Assembly: GCF_042655435.1 (NCBI RefSeq)
Contig: NZ_JBHSMG010000002.1
Span: 372,001-436,000 of the forward strand
Reading direction: 5' to 3'
DNA: 64,000 nt
Source of the DNA: Lysinimonas soli
GTDB lineage: Bacteria > Actinomycetota > Actinomycetes > Actinomycetales > Microbacteriaceae
This document shows, piece after piece, positions 24,241-32,974 of this stretch. The notes beneath the pieces are model-generated. The model had not been told where the DNA came from, made no database searches, and worked only from the letters and a program-made list of their open reading frames with translations. Made by a program: the position numbers and the translations under genes. How positions within the stretch are numbered: position 1 is the first letter of the stretch; each line of letters opens with the position of its first letter.

Positions 24241-25589
24241 CGCAGCGTCCCGTCGCTCGTGGCTGCGAGGGCCGCGTCGATCACGGCGTCACCGGCTCCC
24301 GTGTATGCGGCCGGGTCGAGCAGCGCCGCGAGCTCTCGGGCGTCCAGGCCGAGCTCGGGTTCGGCCGCGAGGAGCGCGCCGAGGTCGTCGCCGTGTGCGG
24401 CGCGGTCGACGAGCTGCTGCACCCGGGCGGTGCCGAGGCGCGGCCCCAGCACGAGGGCGAGGCGCTCGGAGACGATCAGCGGGCCGGTCAGGGCGAGGTT
24501 CGTGCGCATCCGCTCGGCGTCGACCTGCAGTCCCGCGAGCAGCTCGGCGGCGTGGGCCGAGGCGCCGAGCGTCAGTCGGAGCAGTTCGCGCAGCACCGGC
24601 CACTCGGCGTGCCAGGCGCCGTCGGCGCGCTGGTCGACGGTCAGGGCCGCGCTGCGGTGCAGTTCGGCGGCGAGACCCGGGGCGCGCTGCGCCGCCGAGC
24701 GGATGAGCACGCTCAGCACGGGGTTGCGCTTCTGTGGCATGGCCGACGAGCCGCCGCGACCCGCTTCGGCCGGCTCGGCGAGTTCGCCGATCTCGGTGCG
24801 GCTGAGCGTCGCGACCGAGCTCGCGATCGCCCCGAGCGCGTCCACGACGGTCACCAGGGCGTCGCCGAGGGCGGTCACGGGGCGGCGGCGGGTGTGCCAC
24901 GGGGCGAGCGGGCGGTCGAGGTGCAGCTCGTCGGCGAAGCGGGCGGGCAGCGCGCTCGCGGCGTCGCCCCCCAGCTCGACGAAGGAGGCGAGGGTGCCGG
25001 ATGCCCCGCCGAGCTGCGCGGGAAGCCTCACGGCGAGCACGCTGCGGGCCTCGGCGACGGCGAGGAGCCAGCCGGAGGCGACGAGTCCGAACGTCGTCGG
25101 GGTGCTGTGCTGGGTGAGTGTGCGGGCGGCCATCAGCGTGCCGCGGTGCTCGTCGGCGAGCCGACGCAGAGCGGCGACGGCGTCGCCGAGGGCGGCATCG
25201 ACGATCGCGATCGAGCGGGTCGCGACCAGCATGAGGGCCGTGTCGATGATGTCCTGGCTGGTGGCGCCGCGATGCAGCCAGGCGGCGGCATCCTGATCCA
25301 CGCCGGTGACGCGTCGACCCAGCTCGGCCACCAGCGGGATCACCGGGTTCCCACCCGCGACGGCGGCGCGGGCCAGCGCGGCGGGGTCCGGCCGGTACCC
25401 GGTCAGCGCCTCACCGATCGCGGTCGCCGCGGCCTCGGGAACGATCCCCAGCGCCGCCGACGCGCGCGCGAGGGCAAGCTCCGCCTCGACCATCGCCGCC
25501 GCGACCTCCGCGTCGGCGACGCTCGCGTCGTGCCCCACCGTCACCGGTGAGAGCAGCCCGACGTCGAACGGCCCGTCACTCGAAGGCAA
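24237..25589 (-). CDS. pcaB: 3-carboxy-cis,cis-muconate cycloisomerase
   Basis: 450 residues, fumarase/aspartase superfamily. The signature GSSAMPQKRNP and the HRGATSQDIIDTA segment are present. Converts beta-carboxymuconate to gamma-carboxymuconolactone. It overlaps the end of pcaG by 14 bp, and its stop overlaps pcaD. Confidence 0.95.
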   Translation of the reverse strand: MPSSDGPFDVGLLSPVTVGHDASVADAEVAAAMVEAELALARASAALGIVPEAAATAIGEALTGYRPDPAALARAAVAGGNPVIPLVAELGRRVTGVDQDAAAWLHRGATSQDIIDTALMLVATRSIAIVDAALGDAVAALRRLADEHRGTLMAARTLTQHSTPTTFGLVASGWLLAVAEARSVLAVRLPAQLGGASGTLASFVELGGDAASALPARFADELHLDRPLAPWHTRRRPVTALGDALVTVVDALGAIASSVATLSRTEIGELAEPAEAGRGGSSAMPQKRNPVLSVLIRSAAQRAPGLAAELHRSAALTVDQRADGAWHAEWPVLRELLRLTLGASAHAAELLAGLQVDAERMRTNLALTGPLIVSERLALVLGPRLGTARVQQLVDRAAHGDDLGALLAAEPELGLDARELAALLDPAAYTGAGDAVIDAALAATSDGTLR

Positions 25590-26130
25590 GGAACACCGTC
25601 TCCCGCTCCCCCTGCAGGCGGATGTCGTGGCGCAGCCAGCCTTCGGGCGTGTGTTCCGCGATCAGCGTCGCCTGTTCCTCCGGCGAGAGGCTGCTCAGCA
25701 GCGGGTCGGCGGCCAGCGCCGCCGCGTCGTCGGGCAGGTAGATGCGGCTGAACAGGCGGTCCTGCAGGCCGCGCGCGAAGACGACGACCGAGATGAACGC
25801 CGCCCCTCCGCCGATCGCGCCGGGGTTGATCGTCCAGAACTGGTAGACGCCGTCGTCGTTGGCCGCGGCCCGACCGAAACCGGTGAAGGTCACGCCATCG
25901 CGGTGCAGCGATCCGCGCGCCTCGGAGACGACGCCGGCGGTATCCGGCTGCCAGATCTCGACCTGCGAGTCGGGCACGGGCTCGCCGGCACCGTCGAGCA
26001 CCCGTCCGGTGAGGATGATCGCGCCGGGGCTGAACGGCGTGACCAGTTCCGAGCTGCGCGGGTAGGGCATCCCGAAGCCGAAGAAGGGGCCGACCGTCTG
26101 GCCGGGCGTCGGGGCGAGCCGCTCGCTCAT
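25576..26130 (-). CDS. pcaG: Protocatechuate 3,4-dioxygenase alpha subunit
   Basis: 184 residues from the ATG at 26130, overlapping the pcaH stop by 4 bp. Intradiol dioxygenase fold: TPGQTVGPFFGFGMPY at the start, DSQVEIWQPDTAG, and FWTINPGA. As usual for the alpha subunit it lacks the Tyr/His iron ligands, which are in PcaH. Needed for the alpha-beta active-site cleft. Confidence 0.95.
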   Translation of the reverse strand: MSERLAPTPGQTVGPFFGFGMPYPRSSELVTPFSPGAIILTGRVLDGAGEPVPDSQVEIWQPDTAGVVSEARGSLHRDGVTFTGFGRAAANDDGVYQFWTINPGAIGGGAAFISVVVFARGLQDRLFSRIYLPDDAAALAADPLLSSLSPEEQATLIAEHTPEGWLRHDIRLQGERETVFLAFE

Positions 26131-26897
26131 GCCACGCCGCCTTCCGGCTCGAACCAGGTCGCCTGAGGTCCGGTCAGGACGATGTCCCAACGGTACCCCA
26201 GCGCCCACTCGGGCGAGGTGAGGTCGTGGTCGTACCGCGAGACGAGCCGGTCGCGCGCGGCCTGGTCGGGGATCGACTGGTAGATCGGATCGAGCGCGAA
26301 CAGCGGGTCGCCGGGGAAGTACATCTGCGTCACGATGCGCTGCGTGAAGGCGTTGCCGAACAGCGAGAAGTGGATGTGCGCGGGACGCCAGGCGTTGAGG
26401 TGGTTTCGCCAAGGGTACGGCCCCGGCTTGATGGTCGTGAAGCGGTAGCGCCCGTCGTCGTCGGTGATGCACCGCCCGGCCCCCGTGAAGTTCGGGTCGA
26501 GCGGTGCGGGGTGCTGGTCGCGCTGGTGGATGTACCGGCCGCCCGCGTTGGCCTGCCAGATCTCGACGAGCTGGTTGCGTACGGGCCGGCCCCAGCCGTC
26601 GAGCACCCGGCCCTCGACGATCGTGCGCTCGCCGAGCGGTTCGCCGCGGTGCTGAAGGGTCAGGTCGGATTCGACCGGGGCGACGTCGCGATGCCCGAAG
26701 GCGGGCGAGACGAGTTCGATCGTCTCGGGGTCGACGAGGCGGGGGTTCTTGGTCGGATGCCGCAGGATGCTCGAGCGGTAGGGGTCGAAGTCGAGGTACG
26801 GGCCGGTGCGGGCCGGTGCGCCGGCCGCGAGTTCGGCCTGGTAGGCGGCGTGCCGCGCCGCGATCTCGGCGGACAACTGTGTCTGGGTGTCGGTCAC
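26127..26897 (-). CDS. pcaH: Protocatechuate 3,4-dioxygenase beta subunit
   Basis: 256 residues. The non-haem ferric iron ligands are all visible: Tyr122 (GGRYIHQ), Tyr161 (GPYPWRN), His174 and His176 (RPAHIHFS). Opens the protocatechuate ring between the two hydroxyls to beta-carboxymuconate. First gene of pcaH-G-B-D-C; a 19-bp palindrome lies about 40 bp upstream. Confidence 0.96.
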   Translation of the reverse strand: MTDTQTQLSAEIAARHAAYQAELAAGAPARTGPYLDFDPYRSSILRHPTKNPRLVDPETIELVSPAFGHRDVAPVESDLTLQHRGEPLGERTIVEGRVLDGWGRPVRNQLVEIWQANAGGRYIHQRDQHPAPLDPNFTGAGRCITDDDGRYRFTTIKPGPYPWRNHLNAWRPAHIHFSLFGNAFTQRIVTQMYFPGDPLFALDPIYQSIPDQAARDRLVSRYDHDLTSPEWALGYRWDIVLTGPQATWFEPEGGVA

Positions 26898-26938
26898 CGC
26901 ACCAGGGTGACAGCCGGCGGAGGGTCGAACCAGGGATC

Positions 26939-26957
26939 CATCCCACTCAGTGGGATG
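26939..26957. promoter_or_regulatory. Palindrome CATCCCACTCAGTGGGATG upstream of pcaH
   Basis: Perfect 9+1+9 inverted repeat in the gap between an IclR gene and pcaH, covering the IclR stop codon. One-base centre and no U-tract argue for an operator rather than a terminator; it is a good candidate for the site of the adjacent IclR regulator. Confidence 0.55.
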
Positions 26958-27705
26958 CGACCGCGGATCCGATGGTCGCGGCCGTGCGCATCACGAGCGG
27001 GGCGATCCGCCCCTCGTCGACCCGGGTGAGGTGGGTCACGACACCCACGGCGGCGCGCGGCAGTCCGGCCACGGGCGGCAGCGCCGCCGCGATCGACACG
27101 TTGCCGAGCGTCATCTCCTGTCGCGTCGTCGCGTAGCCGAGTTCGCGAGCGCGGTCCAGCTCGGTGCGCAGGCGCGACACATCCGTGATCGAATACGCCG
27201 TCTCGCGCTCGAGCGGCGCCCGCAAGTAGTCGGCGAGCCAGGCCTCGTCCTGCACGGCCAGCAGCGCCTTGCCGACGCCCGTGGTGTGCAGGGGCAGCCG
27301 ACCGCCCATCCGGGTCATCGTCGGGATGGATGTCGTTCCGGTCACGCGGGCGACGTAGAGCGCGTCGGTGCCCGAGAGCACCGCGAGGTGCACGTTCTCG
27401 CCGGTCGCCTCGTAGAGCGTCTGCAGATGCGGCAGCGCGCGTTCCCGCAGGCGCAGGCTGAGCGGCGCGAGCTCGCCGAGCTCCCAGAGGCCGGCCCCGA
27501 GCGCGACCGCGCCGCCGGGCATCCGATCGAGCAGGCCGAGGCCGAGCAACTGGCCGACGAGACGATGCACCGTCGAGCGCGCGAGCCCCGTGCGCCGGCC
27601 CAGCTCCGTGAGGCTCAGCCCCTCGTCGTCCTCGGTGAACGCGCGCAGCACGTCGACCGCGCGGTCGAGCAGCGACGCACCGGGAACTGCGGTTCGACCC
27701 GCCAC
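26947..27705 (-). CDS. IclR-family transcriptional regulator (upstream of pcaH)
   Basis: 252 residues if the GTG at 27705 is used; an in-frame start at 27750 would add 15 Arg-rich residues unlike the family. Winged HTH (LSLTELGRRTGLARSTVHRL) and IclR effector domain (LPLHTTGVGKALLA, VTHLTRVDEGRI). It lies upstream of the pcaHGBDC operon in the same direction and is the likely regulator of it, with autoregulation possible. Downstream of its start lies the tRNA-Arg gene in the opposite direction. Confidence 0.88.
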   Translation of the reverse strand: MAGRTAVPGASLLDRAVDVLRAFTEDDEGLSLTELGRRTGLARSTVHRLVGQLLGLGLLDRMPGGAVALGAGLWELGELAPLSLRLRERALPHLQTLYEATGENVHLAVLSGTDALYVARVTGTTSIPTMTRMGGRLPLHTTGVGKALLAVQDEAWLADYLRAPLERETAYSITDVSRLRTELDRARELGYATTRQEMTLGNVSIAAALPPVAGLPRAAVGVVTHLTRVDEGRIAPLVMRTAATIGSAVASH

Positions 27706-27844
27706 GCTCCGATTGTAGGAGCGGCCGCGGTCGTGCCGCGGCGGGCCCACGCCCGTGCCGCGCGCCGAACGGCTCGACCCGTTTGGCGGACGACGGCCAC
27801 GCGCGGCGCTGATATAGTCGTCAGGTTGGCCTTCGGGTCGGCAC

Positions 27845-27917
27845 GCGCCCGTAGCTCAACGGATAGAGCATCTGACTACGGATCAGAAGGTTGGGGGTTC
27901 GAATCCCTTCGGGCGCA
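27845..27917 (+). tRNA. tRNA-Arg (anticodon ACG)
   Basis: Cloverleaf read by eye: acceptor stem GCGCCCG (27845-27851) with CGGGCGC (27910-27916), D-arm GCTC..GAGC, anticodon stem TCTGA/TCAGA around the loop CTACGGA, and T-arm with GGTTCGAATCC. Discriminator A; the next bases are CCG, so CCA is not fully encoded. A TATAGT at 27813-27818 could be its -10 element. Its 3' 36 bases are repeated at 47552, marking it as the probable integration target of region C. Confidence 0.95.
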
Positions 27918-28150
27918 CCGAAACACAGGGCGGAACGGGTCGCCGATGGTGGTCCGCTTCGGCTTATCGGCATCCTCGCGATGCTCCGATTTCCGTTCAC
28001 AGGTACTCGGTGATGAGGAACCGCGTGATCTGCTCCGCTCGAACGGACAGCGCCTCGAGCTTTTCGGCGGGCATCGCAGCGAAGTTGGTGCCGTACGCGG
28101 AAATCGTGTCACGCGGAACGAGATCGGGATGACGGGCAAGCGATCATCGC
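27882..28150 (+). repeat. Left copy of 269-bp direct repeat (tRNA-Arg 3' end plus downstream DNA)
   Basis: Identical by eye to 47552-47820. It starts in the anticodon arm of tRNA-Arg and runs 233 bp past the tRNA. After 28150 the copies diverge by a small indel and then resemble each other again for about 37 bp (28160-28197 versus 47844-47882). On the minus strand it contains a 48-codon open frame (27997-28143, ending RFLITEYL) with a stop just upstream, which looks like the 3' remnant of a decayed gene. Confidence 0.9.
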
Positions 28151-28462
28151 ATGAGCGATCCGGCGACCGCGCGACTGGTAGATCTGCGCGCGGCCGCCGT
28201 CTTTAACACGCTGCGGATTCCTCCGTGTTGGAACTTGGCGCCGTCGCGCGGGGCCTGCGCTCCGACAGGGGGAGGGCCCCACCGCGCTGATGTGACGGCA
28301 AGACTCGCTTCGTCGCCGTGTCGTCCTCGGGTCTGCCACCGTGACGAGATCGGAAGACCTCGGCGAGCAGTTCTCAGTGAACTTCCGAAAACGGCCAACG
28401 AGTAACGTCGGCCCAAGTTGGCGACACGCGAGCCGGCGCGTTCCGCACGGGCTCCGTACGCG
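28151..28462. other. Gap without intact gene at left end of island
   Basis: No convincing coding region. The first ~50 bp keep imperfect similarity to the right repeat flank; the rest shows no known gene, with reading frames of arbitrary composition. Probably degraded element DNA. Confidence 0.5.
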
Positions 28463-30127
28463 TCATCGGCCTGCGGCGTGTCCTGGCGTGCGTTGACCGA
28501 GCAAGCCCTGGACGAGTTCCGCGGGATCGCGCGGGCCGGCATCGCCACTCCAGGCAATGAACATGTCGGGACGCACGAGGATGAGCTTGCGATCGAGAAC
28601 GCCCGCATCCGCGGTGAGGACGGGGACGACGGTGAGTTCCATGTGGTTCGACTTGGCGGCCTCAGCGATCTCGGCGACATCGGCTGTTGATGCCCCGATG
28701 GTGAGCAGAGACCACTCCATTCCGAGACGGTCGAACAGCGAGACGTGGTCCGGCAGCCAGACGTGAGGCAAACGTCCGCCGGCCACCGTTGACGGGACGT
28801 ACTCGTCGATCGTGGCGATCGCGGAGTCACTGGGGGGTTCGCTGCCGACGATTCCCGGCGAGGTGGAGTATCGCGAGCCGAATTGGACGCCCTGGCTGTA
28901 CCACTGCTTGCGGTCGATCGTCGCGATCGCGTCGCCGGCCTCGGCACGCAGCGCCTCGCCCGCAGGGGAGGCCTCGTGCAGCATCGGGTCACGCCCGATC
29001 TGCTTCATGTCGCGGTCGATGCGCAGCGCGGCGTGCGAGGTCGCCTCGCCGACGGAACGACGTTCGATTTCGTAGTCCTGCAGCAGTTGCGGGTCACCGA
29101 CTCCCGTGACAAGGGCGGCGATCCTCCAGCCGAGCCCCACGGCGTCGGCGATCCCGGTGTTCATGCCGAAGCCGCCAAGCGGCAGCCACAGGTGCGCGGC
29201 ATCGCCGGCGAGCGCGACGCGCCCTTCGACGAACTTGTTGGAGACGAGCCGGCGCGGGGTCCAGCGGATGACCTGGATCTTCTCGTGCTCGACCGTCCGG
29301 CCGATCGCAGCGAGCATGACCTCGTCCGGATCGAGGTCGTCAGGGTCCATCCCCTCGGGAACCCGCCCATGCAGCAGGAACAAGTCCCTGCCGTCGAGCT
29401 GCAGGAACGATCCGCGGTGGACGGATCCGTACCACCAGTACATCCAGCCGGCGTCTGGGCCGAGAATGCTGCGCAGCTCCGGCGAACGAAAGTAGACCGA
29501 CAGACGCTCCTCGGCGGCGGTGGAGTCGCCCTCAAGACGAGCGCCGATCGACTTGCGGACAACGCTCGACCCGCCGTCGCAGCCGAGCACGAACAGGGCC
29601 CGCACGACCTCCTCCTCGCCCGTGTCGACGTTGCGGAGGGTGACGCTCGCGGAGTCAGCGGCCTGGGTCAACCCGGTCGCTTCCCACCCGCGGCGCAGCT
29701 CGACGGTTGGGAAGTCGCGCAGGCGCTCCTCGATGATCGGCTCGAGGAAGATCTGCGAGACGCGGTGCTGTGGTTCCGGCGTGGGCCACTCCTGGAACTC
29801 GAAGGCGGTGCCGTCGAGGATCTCTTGCGCCGAGGAGAAGGGAAAGCGCAGGAGTTCATGGCCAGTCAGATTCGTCACGTAGATCACATCCGTCTGGTGG
29901 TCGAGGGGCAGACCCGCCCGCCGGATCGCGTCGGCGATGCCAATGCGGCGAAAGTACTCCATCGACCGCGCGTTGGTCGTGTTGCACCGCGGATTCGTCG
30001 TCGTCGCGGGCGACGGATCGACGATGAGCACGTCGATTCCCCGCCGTCCCAACTCGATGGCGAGCGTCATCCCAACCGGGCCGGCTCCGGCCACGACGAC
30101 CTGGCGGGGGCTTAGAAAAAACGACAT
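28463..30127 (-). CDS. FAD-dependent aromatic hydroxylase (PheA/TfdB/MhpA family)
   Basis: 554 residues from the ATG at 30127. Class A flavoprotein monooxygenase: GAGPVG at residues 14-19, GCDGGSSVVRKSIGA (DG motif), and ALAGDAAHLWLPLGGFGMNTGIADA (GD motif), plus a C-terminal thioredoxin-like domain typical of phenol hydroxylases. Uses NAD(P)H and O2 to hydroxylate a phenolic ring to a catechol. Divergent from the Fe-ADH gene; the shared gap holds the ATAG..ATGACGAA motif. Resorcinol- and chlorophenol-type hydroxylases are in the same family, so the substrate is open. Confidence 0.9.
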   Translation of the reverse strand: MSFFLSPRQVVVAGAGPVGMTLAIELGRRGIDVLIVDPSPATTTNPRCNTTNARSMEYFRRIGIADAIRRAGLPLDHQTDVIYVTNLTGHELLRFPFSSAQEILDGTAFEFQEWPTPEPQHRVSQIFLEPIIEERLRDFPTVELRRGWEATGLTQAADSASVTLRNVDTGEEEVVRALFVLGCDGGSSVVRKSIGARLEGDSTAAEERLSVYFRSPELRSILGPDAGWMYWWYGSVHRGSFLQLDGRDLFLLHGRVPEGMDPDDLDPDEVMLAAIGRTVEHEKIQVIRWTPRRLVSNKFVEGRVALAGDAAHLWLPLGGFGMNTGIADAVGLGWRIAALVTGVGDPQLLQDYEIERRSVGEATSHAALRIDRDMKQIGRDPMLHEASPAGEALRAEAGDAIATIDRKQWYSQGVQFGSRYSTSPGIVGSEPPSDSAIATIDEYVPSTVAGGRLPHVWLPDHVSLFDRLGMEWSLLTIGASTADVAEIAEAAKSNHMELTVVPVLTADAGVLDRKLILVRPDMFIAWSGDAGPRDPAELVQGLLGQRTPGHAAGR

Positions 30128-30205
30128 TGGCTTGACTCTCGCTTCATGCGGGTGCGTTGAGCTACGTCCCCGCGGATCGCCCCCCACGCTATGAGTCGGT
30201 CAGCG

Positions 30206-30221
30206 ATAGCACTATGACGAA
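30206..30221 (+). promoter_or_regulatory. Island motif ATAGCACTATGACGAA (site 1)
   Basis: Lies in the 153-bp divergent gap between the hydroxylase (79 bp from its ATG) and the Fe-ADH (60 bp). Matches sites at 33064-33079 (minus strand) and 39782-39797. ATAG..CTAT is a short inverted repeat, as in LysR-type binding sites. Confidence 0.55.
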
Positions 30222-30280
30222 ACTTTGCGTAGATTCTTAGCCAAACAGTGAATGGTTTGCCGGGGTGCCATGATGCGGGA

Positions 30281-31396
30281 ATGTCGTTCATTCAGTACAT
30301 CGCCCGGATCCAATTCGGCCTCGAGAGTCGCTTGACCATCCCGCATGAACTTGAACTTGCCGGGATCCGGCGCCCACTGATCGTGGCGGATCGCGGGCTC
30401 GAGGCCACCGGGGTCTTGGCTCGCGCCGTCGAGGCTATCGAGGGCTCGCACTATCCGCGCTTCCTCGACGTGCCGACCCCGCCCACCGAGGAGGCAGTTC
30501 TCGCCGGCCTTGCTCGGTATCGGGCCGAGGGCTGCGATGGGGTCCTGGCGATCGGCGGGGGGTCGGCGATGGATGCCGGCAAGGCGATCGCTCTCCTCGC
30601 CACTCACCAGGGTCCCCTCGTTCGCTTCCTCGCCCGAACCGGCGGGAGCGCGAGCATCGGCCGGCTCGCTCCGATCGTCGCCGTGCCGACCACCGCCGGG
30701 ACCGGAAGCGAGATCGGCCGCGGTGCCTCAGTCACGCTCGACGACGGGGAAAAGGGCGTCTTCCTCAGTCCACAGCTCGTTCCGGTGGCGGCGGTGTGCG
30801 ATCCCGAGCTCACGATCGGCCTGCCCCCACGGCTGACCGCGGCGACCGGGATCGACGCCTTCACCCACGCATTCGAGGCGTTCACCTCCGCCGCCTACAA
30901 CCCGCCAGCCGATGCGATCGCGCTGGATGCGATCGCGCGCATACGGGCGATGCTGCCGCGGGCGGTCAGCCAGGGAGGCGACCTCGAGGTCCGCTCGGAG
31001 GTCATGATGGGTGCGACCGAGGCCGCCATGACGACCTGGAAGGGCCTCGGGGCAACGCACGCCCTCTCGATGCCCTTCGACGATCTGGGGCTGCACCACG
31101 GGACGGTGGTGGGAGTCGTGCTGCCGCACACGGTGCGGTCGCTGCGGCGGGCGGTCCCGGCTGAACGGTTCGAGCGGTTGTGCGCCGCGCTGGACTCGTC
31201 ACCGGACGGGCTCGAGGACGATCTCCTCGCCTTCGCCCGCTCCCTCGGCTTGCCCGGCGGCTTAGCCGAGCTCGGCGTCGACCGGGGCTTCCTCCCGACG
31301 GCCGCCGCGATCGCCGAAACGACCCCGTTCAATCAGACCGTGCCGCGACGGTTGTCGACCGCCGAATACTTGCAGATTGCGGAAGCCGCGTGGTGA
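30281..31396 (+). CDS. Iron-containing alcohol dehydrogenase, maleylacetate reductase-like
   Basis: 371 residues from the ATG at 30281; a GTG at 30248 is an alternative and neither has a strong Shine-Dalgarno. Fe-ADH family III: GGGSAMDAGK and PTTAGTGSEIG bind NAD(P)H, and DAFTHAFEAF plus GLGATHALSMPF..GLHHG supply metal-binding residues. The family includes maleylacetate reductases of the hydroxyquinol pathway, but no intradiol hydroxyquinol dioxygenase is found in the island. It might instead oxidise or reduce an aliphatic product together with the ALDH downstream. Confidence 0.85.
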   Translation: MSFIQYIARIQFGLESRLTIPHELELAGIRRPLIVADRGLEATGVLARAVEAIEGSHYPRFLDVPTPPTEEAVLAGLARYRAEGCDGVLAIGGGSAMDAGKAIALLATHQGPLVRFLARTGGSASIGRLAPIVAVPTTAGTGSEIGRGASVTLDDGEKGVFLSPQLVPVAAVCDPELTIGLPPRLTAATGIDAFTHAFEAFTSAAYNPPADAIALDAIARIRAMLPRAVSQGGDLEVRSEVMMGATEAAMTTWKGLGATHALSMPFDDLGLHHGTVVGVVLPHTVRSLRRAVPAERFERLCAALDSSPDGLEDDLLAFARSLGLPGGLAELGVDRGFLPTAAAIAETTPFNQTVPRRLSTAEYLQIAEAAW

Positions 31397-31404
31397 CGCG
31401 CCCG

Positions 31405-31420
31405 ATAGCGAATCGGCTAT
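31405..31420. promoter_or_regulatory. Inverted repeat ATAGC-N6-GCTAT upstream of ALDH
   Basis: Perfect 5-bp arms with six-base spacer, followed by GGGAGTGACGCAAACT, which resembles the ATGACGAAACT part of the island motif with an insertion. Possible variant operator for the aldehyde dehydrogenase, 57 bp upstream of its ATG. Confidence 0.35.
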
Positions 31421-31476
31421 GGGAGTGACGCAAACTACGAAGAGTCCGAGTCGACAGCCGGACGTATGGTGGGCGC

Positions 31477-32958
31477 ATGACCGATTTCGCACCGGCGCGT
31501 ACCTCTTCGGAGTCGTTCTCCGGACCGCGTCTGCGCGCCCGCAACCCGAGGACGGGTGAACACGACTACGAGGTGACGACCCCGACTCCGGACGAGGTCG
31601 CCGCCATCGCGGCCGAGTTGCGGCGCGGGCAGGCGGCGTGGCAGAGCCTCGGGCTCCAAGGCCGCATCGAGGTGCTGCGTGAGTTCGCCGACGTGTTAGA
31701 GGATGCCGCGGGCCAGATCGGCGACGCCGAGCAGGTGGACACCGCCCGAGTCCGCGTCGCGCACGAGGTTCCGTACATGGTCGCGGCCATGATCCGGGAC
31801 TGGTGCGACCGCGCGCCCGGAATCATGACGGCGGCCGTACTCGAGGGGCGCTCGAGCGTGTTCAGCGATGTGCACTACACGACCCGGCTCGACCCGTACC
31901 AGTTGGTCGGCATCATCAGTCCGTGGAATCATCCGTTCCTGCTGTCGGCCACCGACTCGATCCCCGCGCTGATCGCGGGCAGTGCGGTGCTCGTCAAGCC
32001 GAGCGAGGTCACTCCGCGATTCATCGAACCGCTCAACCGGGCGATCGAAGCGGTGCCCGCGCTCGCGGCCGTGTGGCGGTACATCCCGGGAGCAGCCGAG
32101 GTGGGCCAGGCGCTCATCCAGCAGGTCGACATCCTGTGCTTCACCGGCAGTGTGGCGACCGGCCGACTCATCGGCGAGACCTGTGCCCGGCGGTTTATCC
32201 CGGTCTTCCTCGAGCTGGGCGGCAAGGACGCGGCGATCGTCACCGCGAGCGCCGACATCCCGTCCGCGGCGGCCGCGGTGCTGAAGGGTGCCGTGCACAA
32301 TACCGGTCAACTCTGCTTCTCGACCGAGCGTGTCTACGTCGACAAGGCGATCTACGACCCGTTCATAATCGAGCTCGTGCACCAGGCCGAGGCTCTCGAG
32401 CTCAGCTGGCCTGATCCGCGGCATGGGCATGTTGGGCCCTACATCTTCGAGAAGCAGCCCGCGATCGTCGATCGCCATCTGCAGGATGCGATCGACCGGG
32501 GGGCGAAGATCCTCACCGGCGGCTTCAGCGAAATGCACGACGGCGGTGTGTATCAGCGGCCGACCGTGGTCGTCGACGTTGATCACGGGATGGCGCTGAT
32601 GTCGGAGGAGACGTTCGGGCCGGTCGTACCGGTGATGCCGTTCGACACCGTCGATGAGGCAGTCCAGCTGGCCAATGACAGCGAGTTCGGCCTCTCGGGC
32701 GCGGTGATCGCCGGCAGCGAGGCCGAGGCAATCGGCGTTGCGGAGCGTCTGGAGGCCGGTGCGATCAGCCTGCAGGACACCTCGCTGACGATCGGCATCA
32801 TGCGCGACGTCGAGAAGGTGGCCTACCACGGCTCCGGTATGGGAGGGTCGCGAATGGGTCCAGCCGCGATTCTGCGCTTCCTGCGCAAAAAAGCGCTCAT
32901 TGTGCGCGAGGGTCCCGTCACCACCATGGAGCAACTGGCGGAGCACACCGCGCGCTGA
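31477..32958 (+). CDS. NAD(P)-dependent aldehyde dehydrogenase
   Basis: 493 residues, full ALDH superfamily protein. SPWNHPFLL holds the conserved Asn, FLELGGKDA the general-base Glu, and NTGQLCFSTERVYV the catalytic Cys; EETFGPVVPVMPF is the usual C-terminal motif. Oxidises an aldehyde to the acid. It follows the Fe-ADH by 80 bp, making an alcohol-aldehyde-acid sequence plausible. Confidence 0.92.
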   Translation: MTDFAPARTSSESFSGPRLRARNPRTGEHDYEVTTPTPDEVAAIAAELRRGQAAWQSLGLQGRIEVLREFADVLEDAAGQIGDAEQVDTARVRVAHEVPYMVAAMIRDWCDRAPGIMTAAVLEGRSSVFSDVHYTTRLDPYQLVGIISPWNHPFLLSATDSIPALIAGSAVLVKPSEVTPRFIEPLNRAIEAVPALAAVWRYIPGAAEVGQALIQQVDILCFTGSVATGRLIGETCARRFIPVFLELGGKDAAIVTASADIPSAAAAVLKGAVHNTGQLCFSTERVYVDKAIYDPFIIELVHQAEALELSWPDPRHGHVGPYIFEKQPAIVDRHLQDAIDRGAKILTGGFSEMHDGGVYQRPTVVVDVDHGMALMSEETFGPVVPVMPFDTVDEAVQLANDSEFGLSGAVIAGSEAEAIGVAERLEAGAISLQDTSLTIGIMRDVEKVAYHGSGMGGSRMGPAAILRFLRKKALIVREGPVTTMEQLAEHTAR

Positions 32959-32974
32959 CGACGCAGCATTGACC

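Noticed and set aside
26939..26957. Rho-independent terminator of the IclR gene
   Set aside because: The palindrome has a one-base centre and no U-run, so it cannot form a normal terminator hairpin; an operator is likelier.
27876..28139. Minus-strand small protein ending RRDSNPQPSDP next to the tRNA
   Set aside because: This peptide is a well-known spurious translation antisense to tRNA genes; the same string appears at the right repeat.
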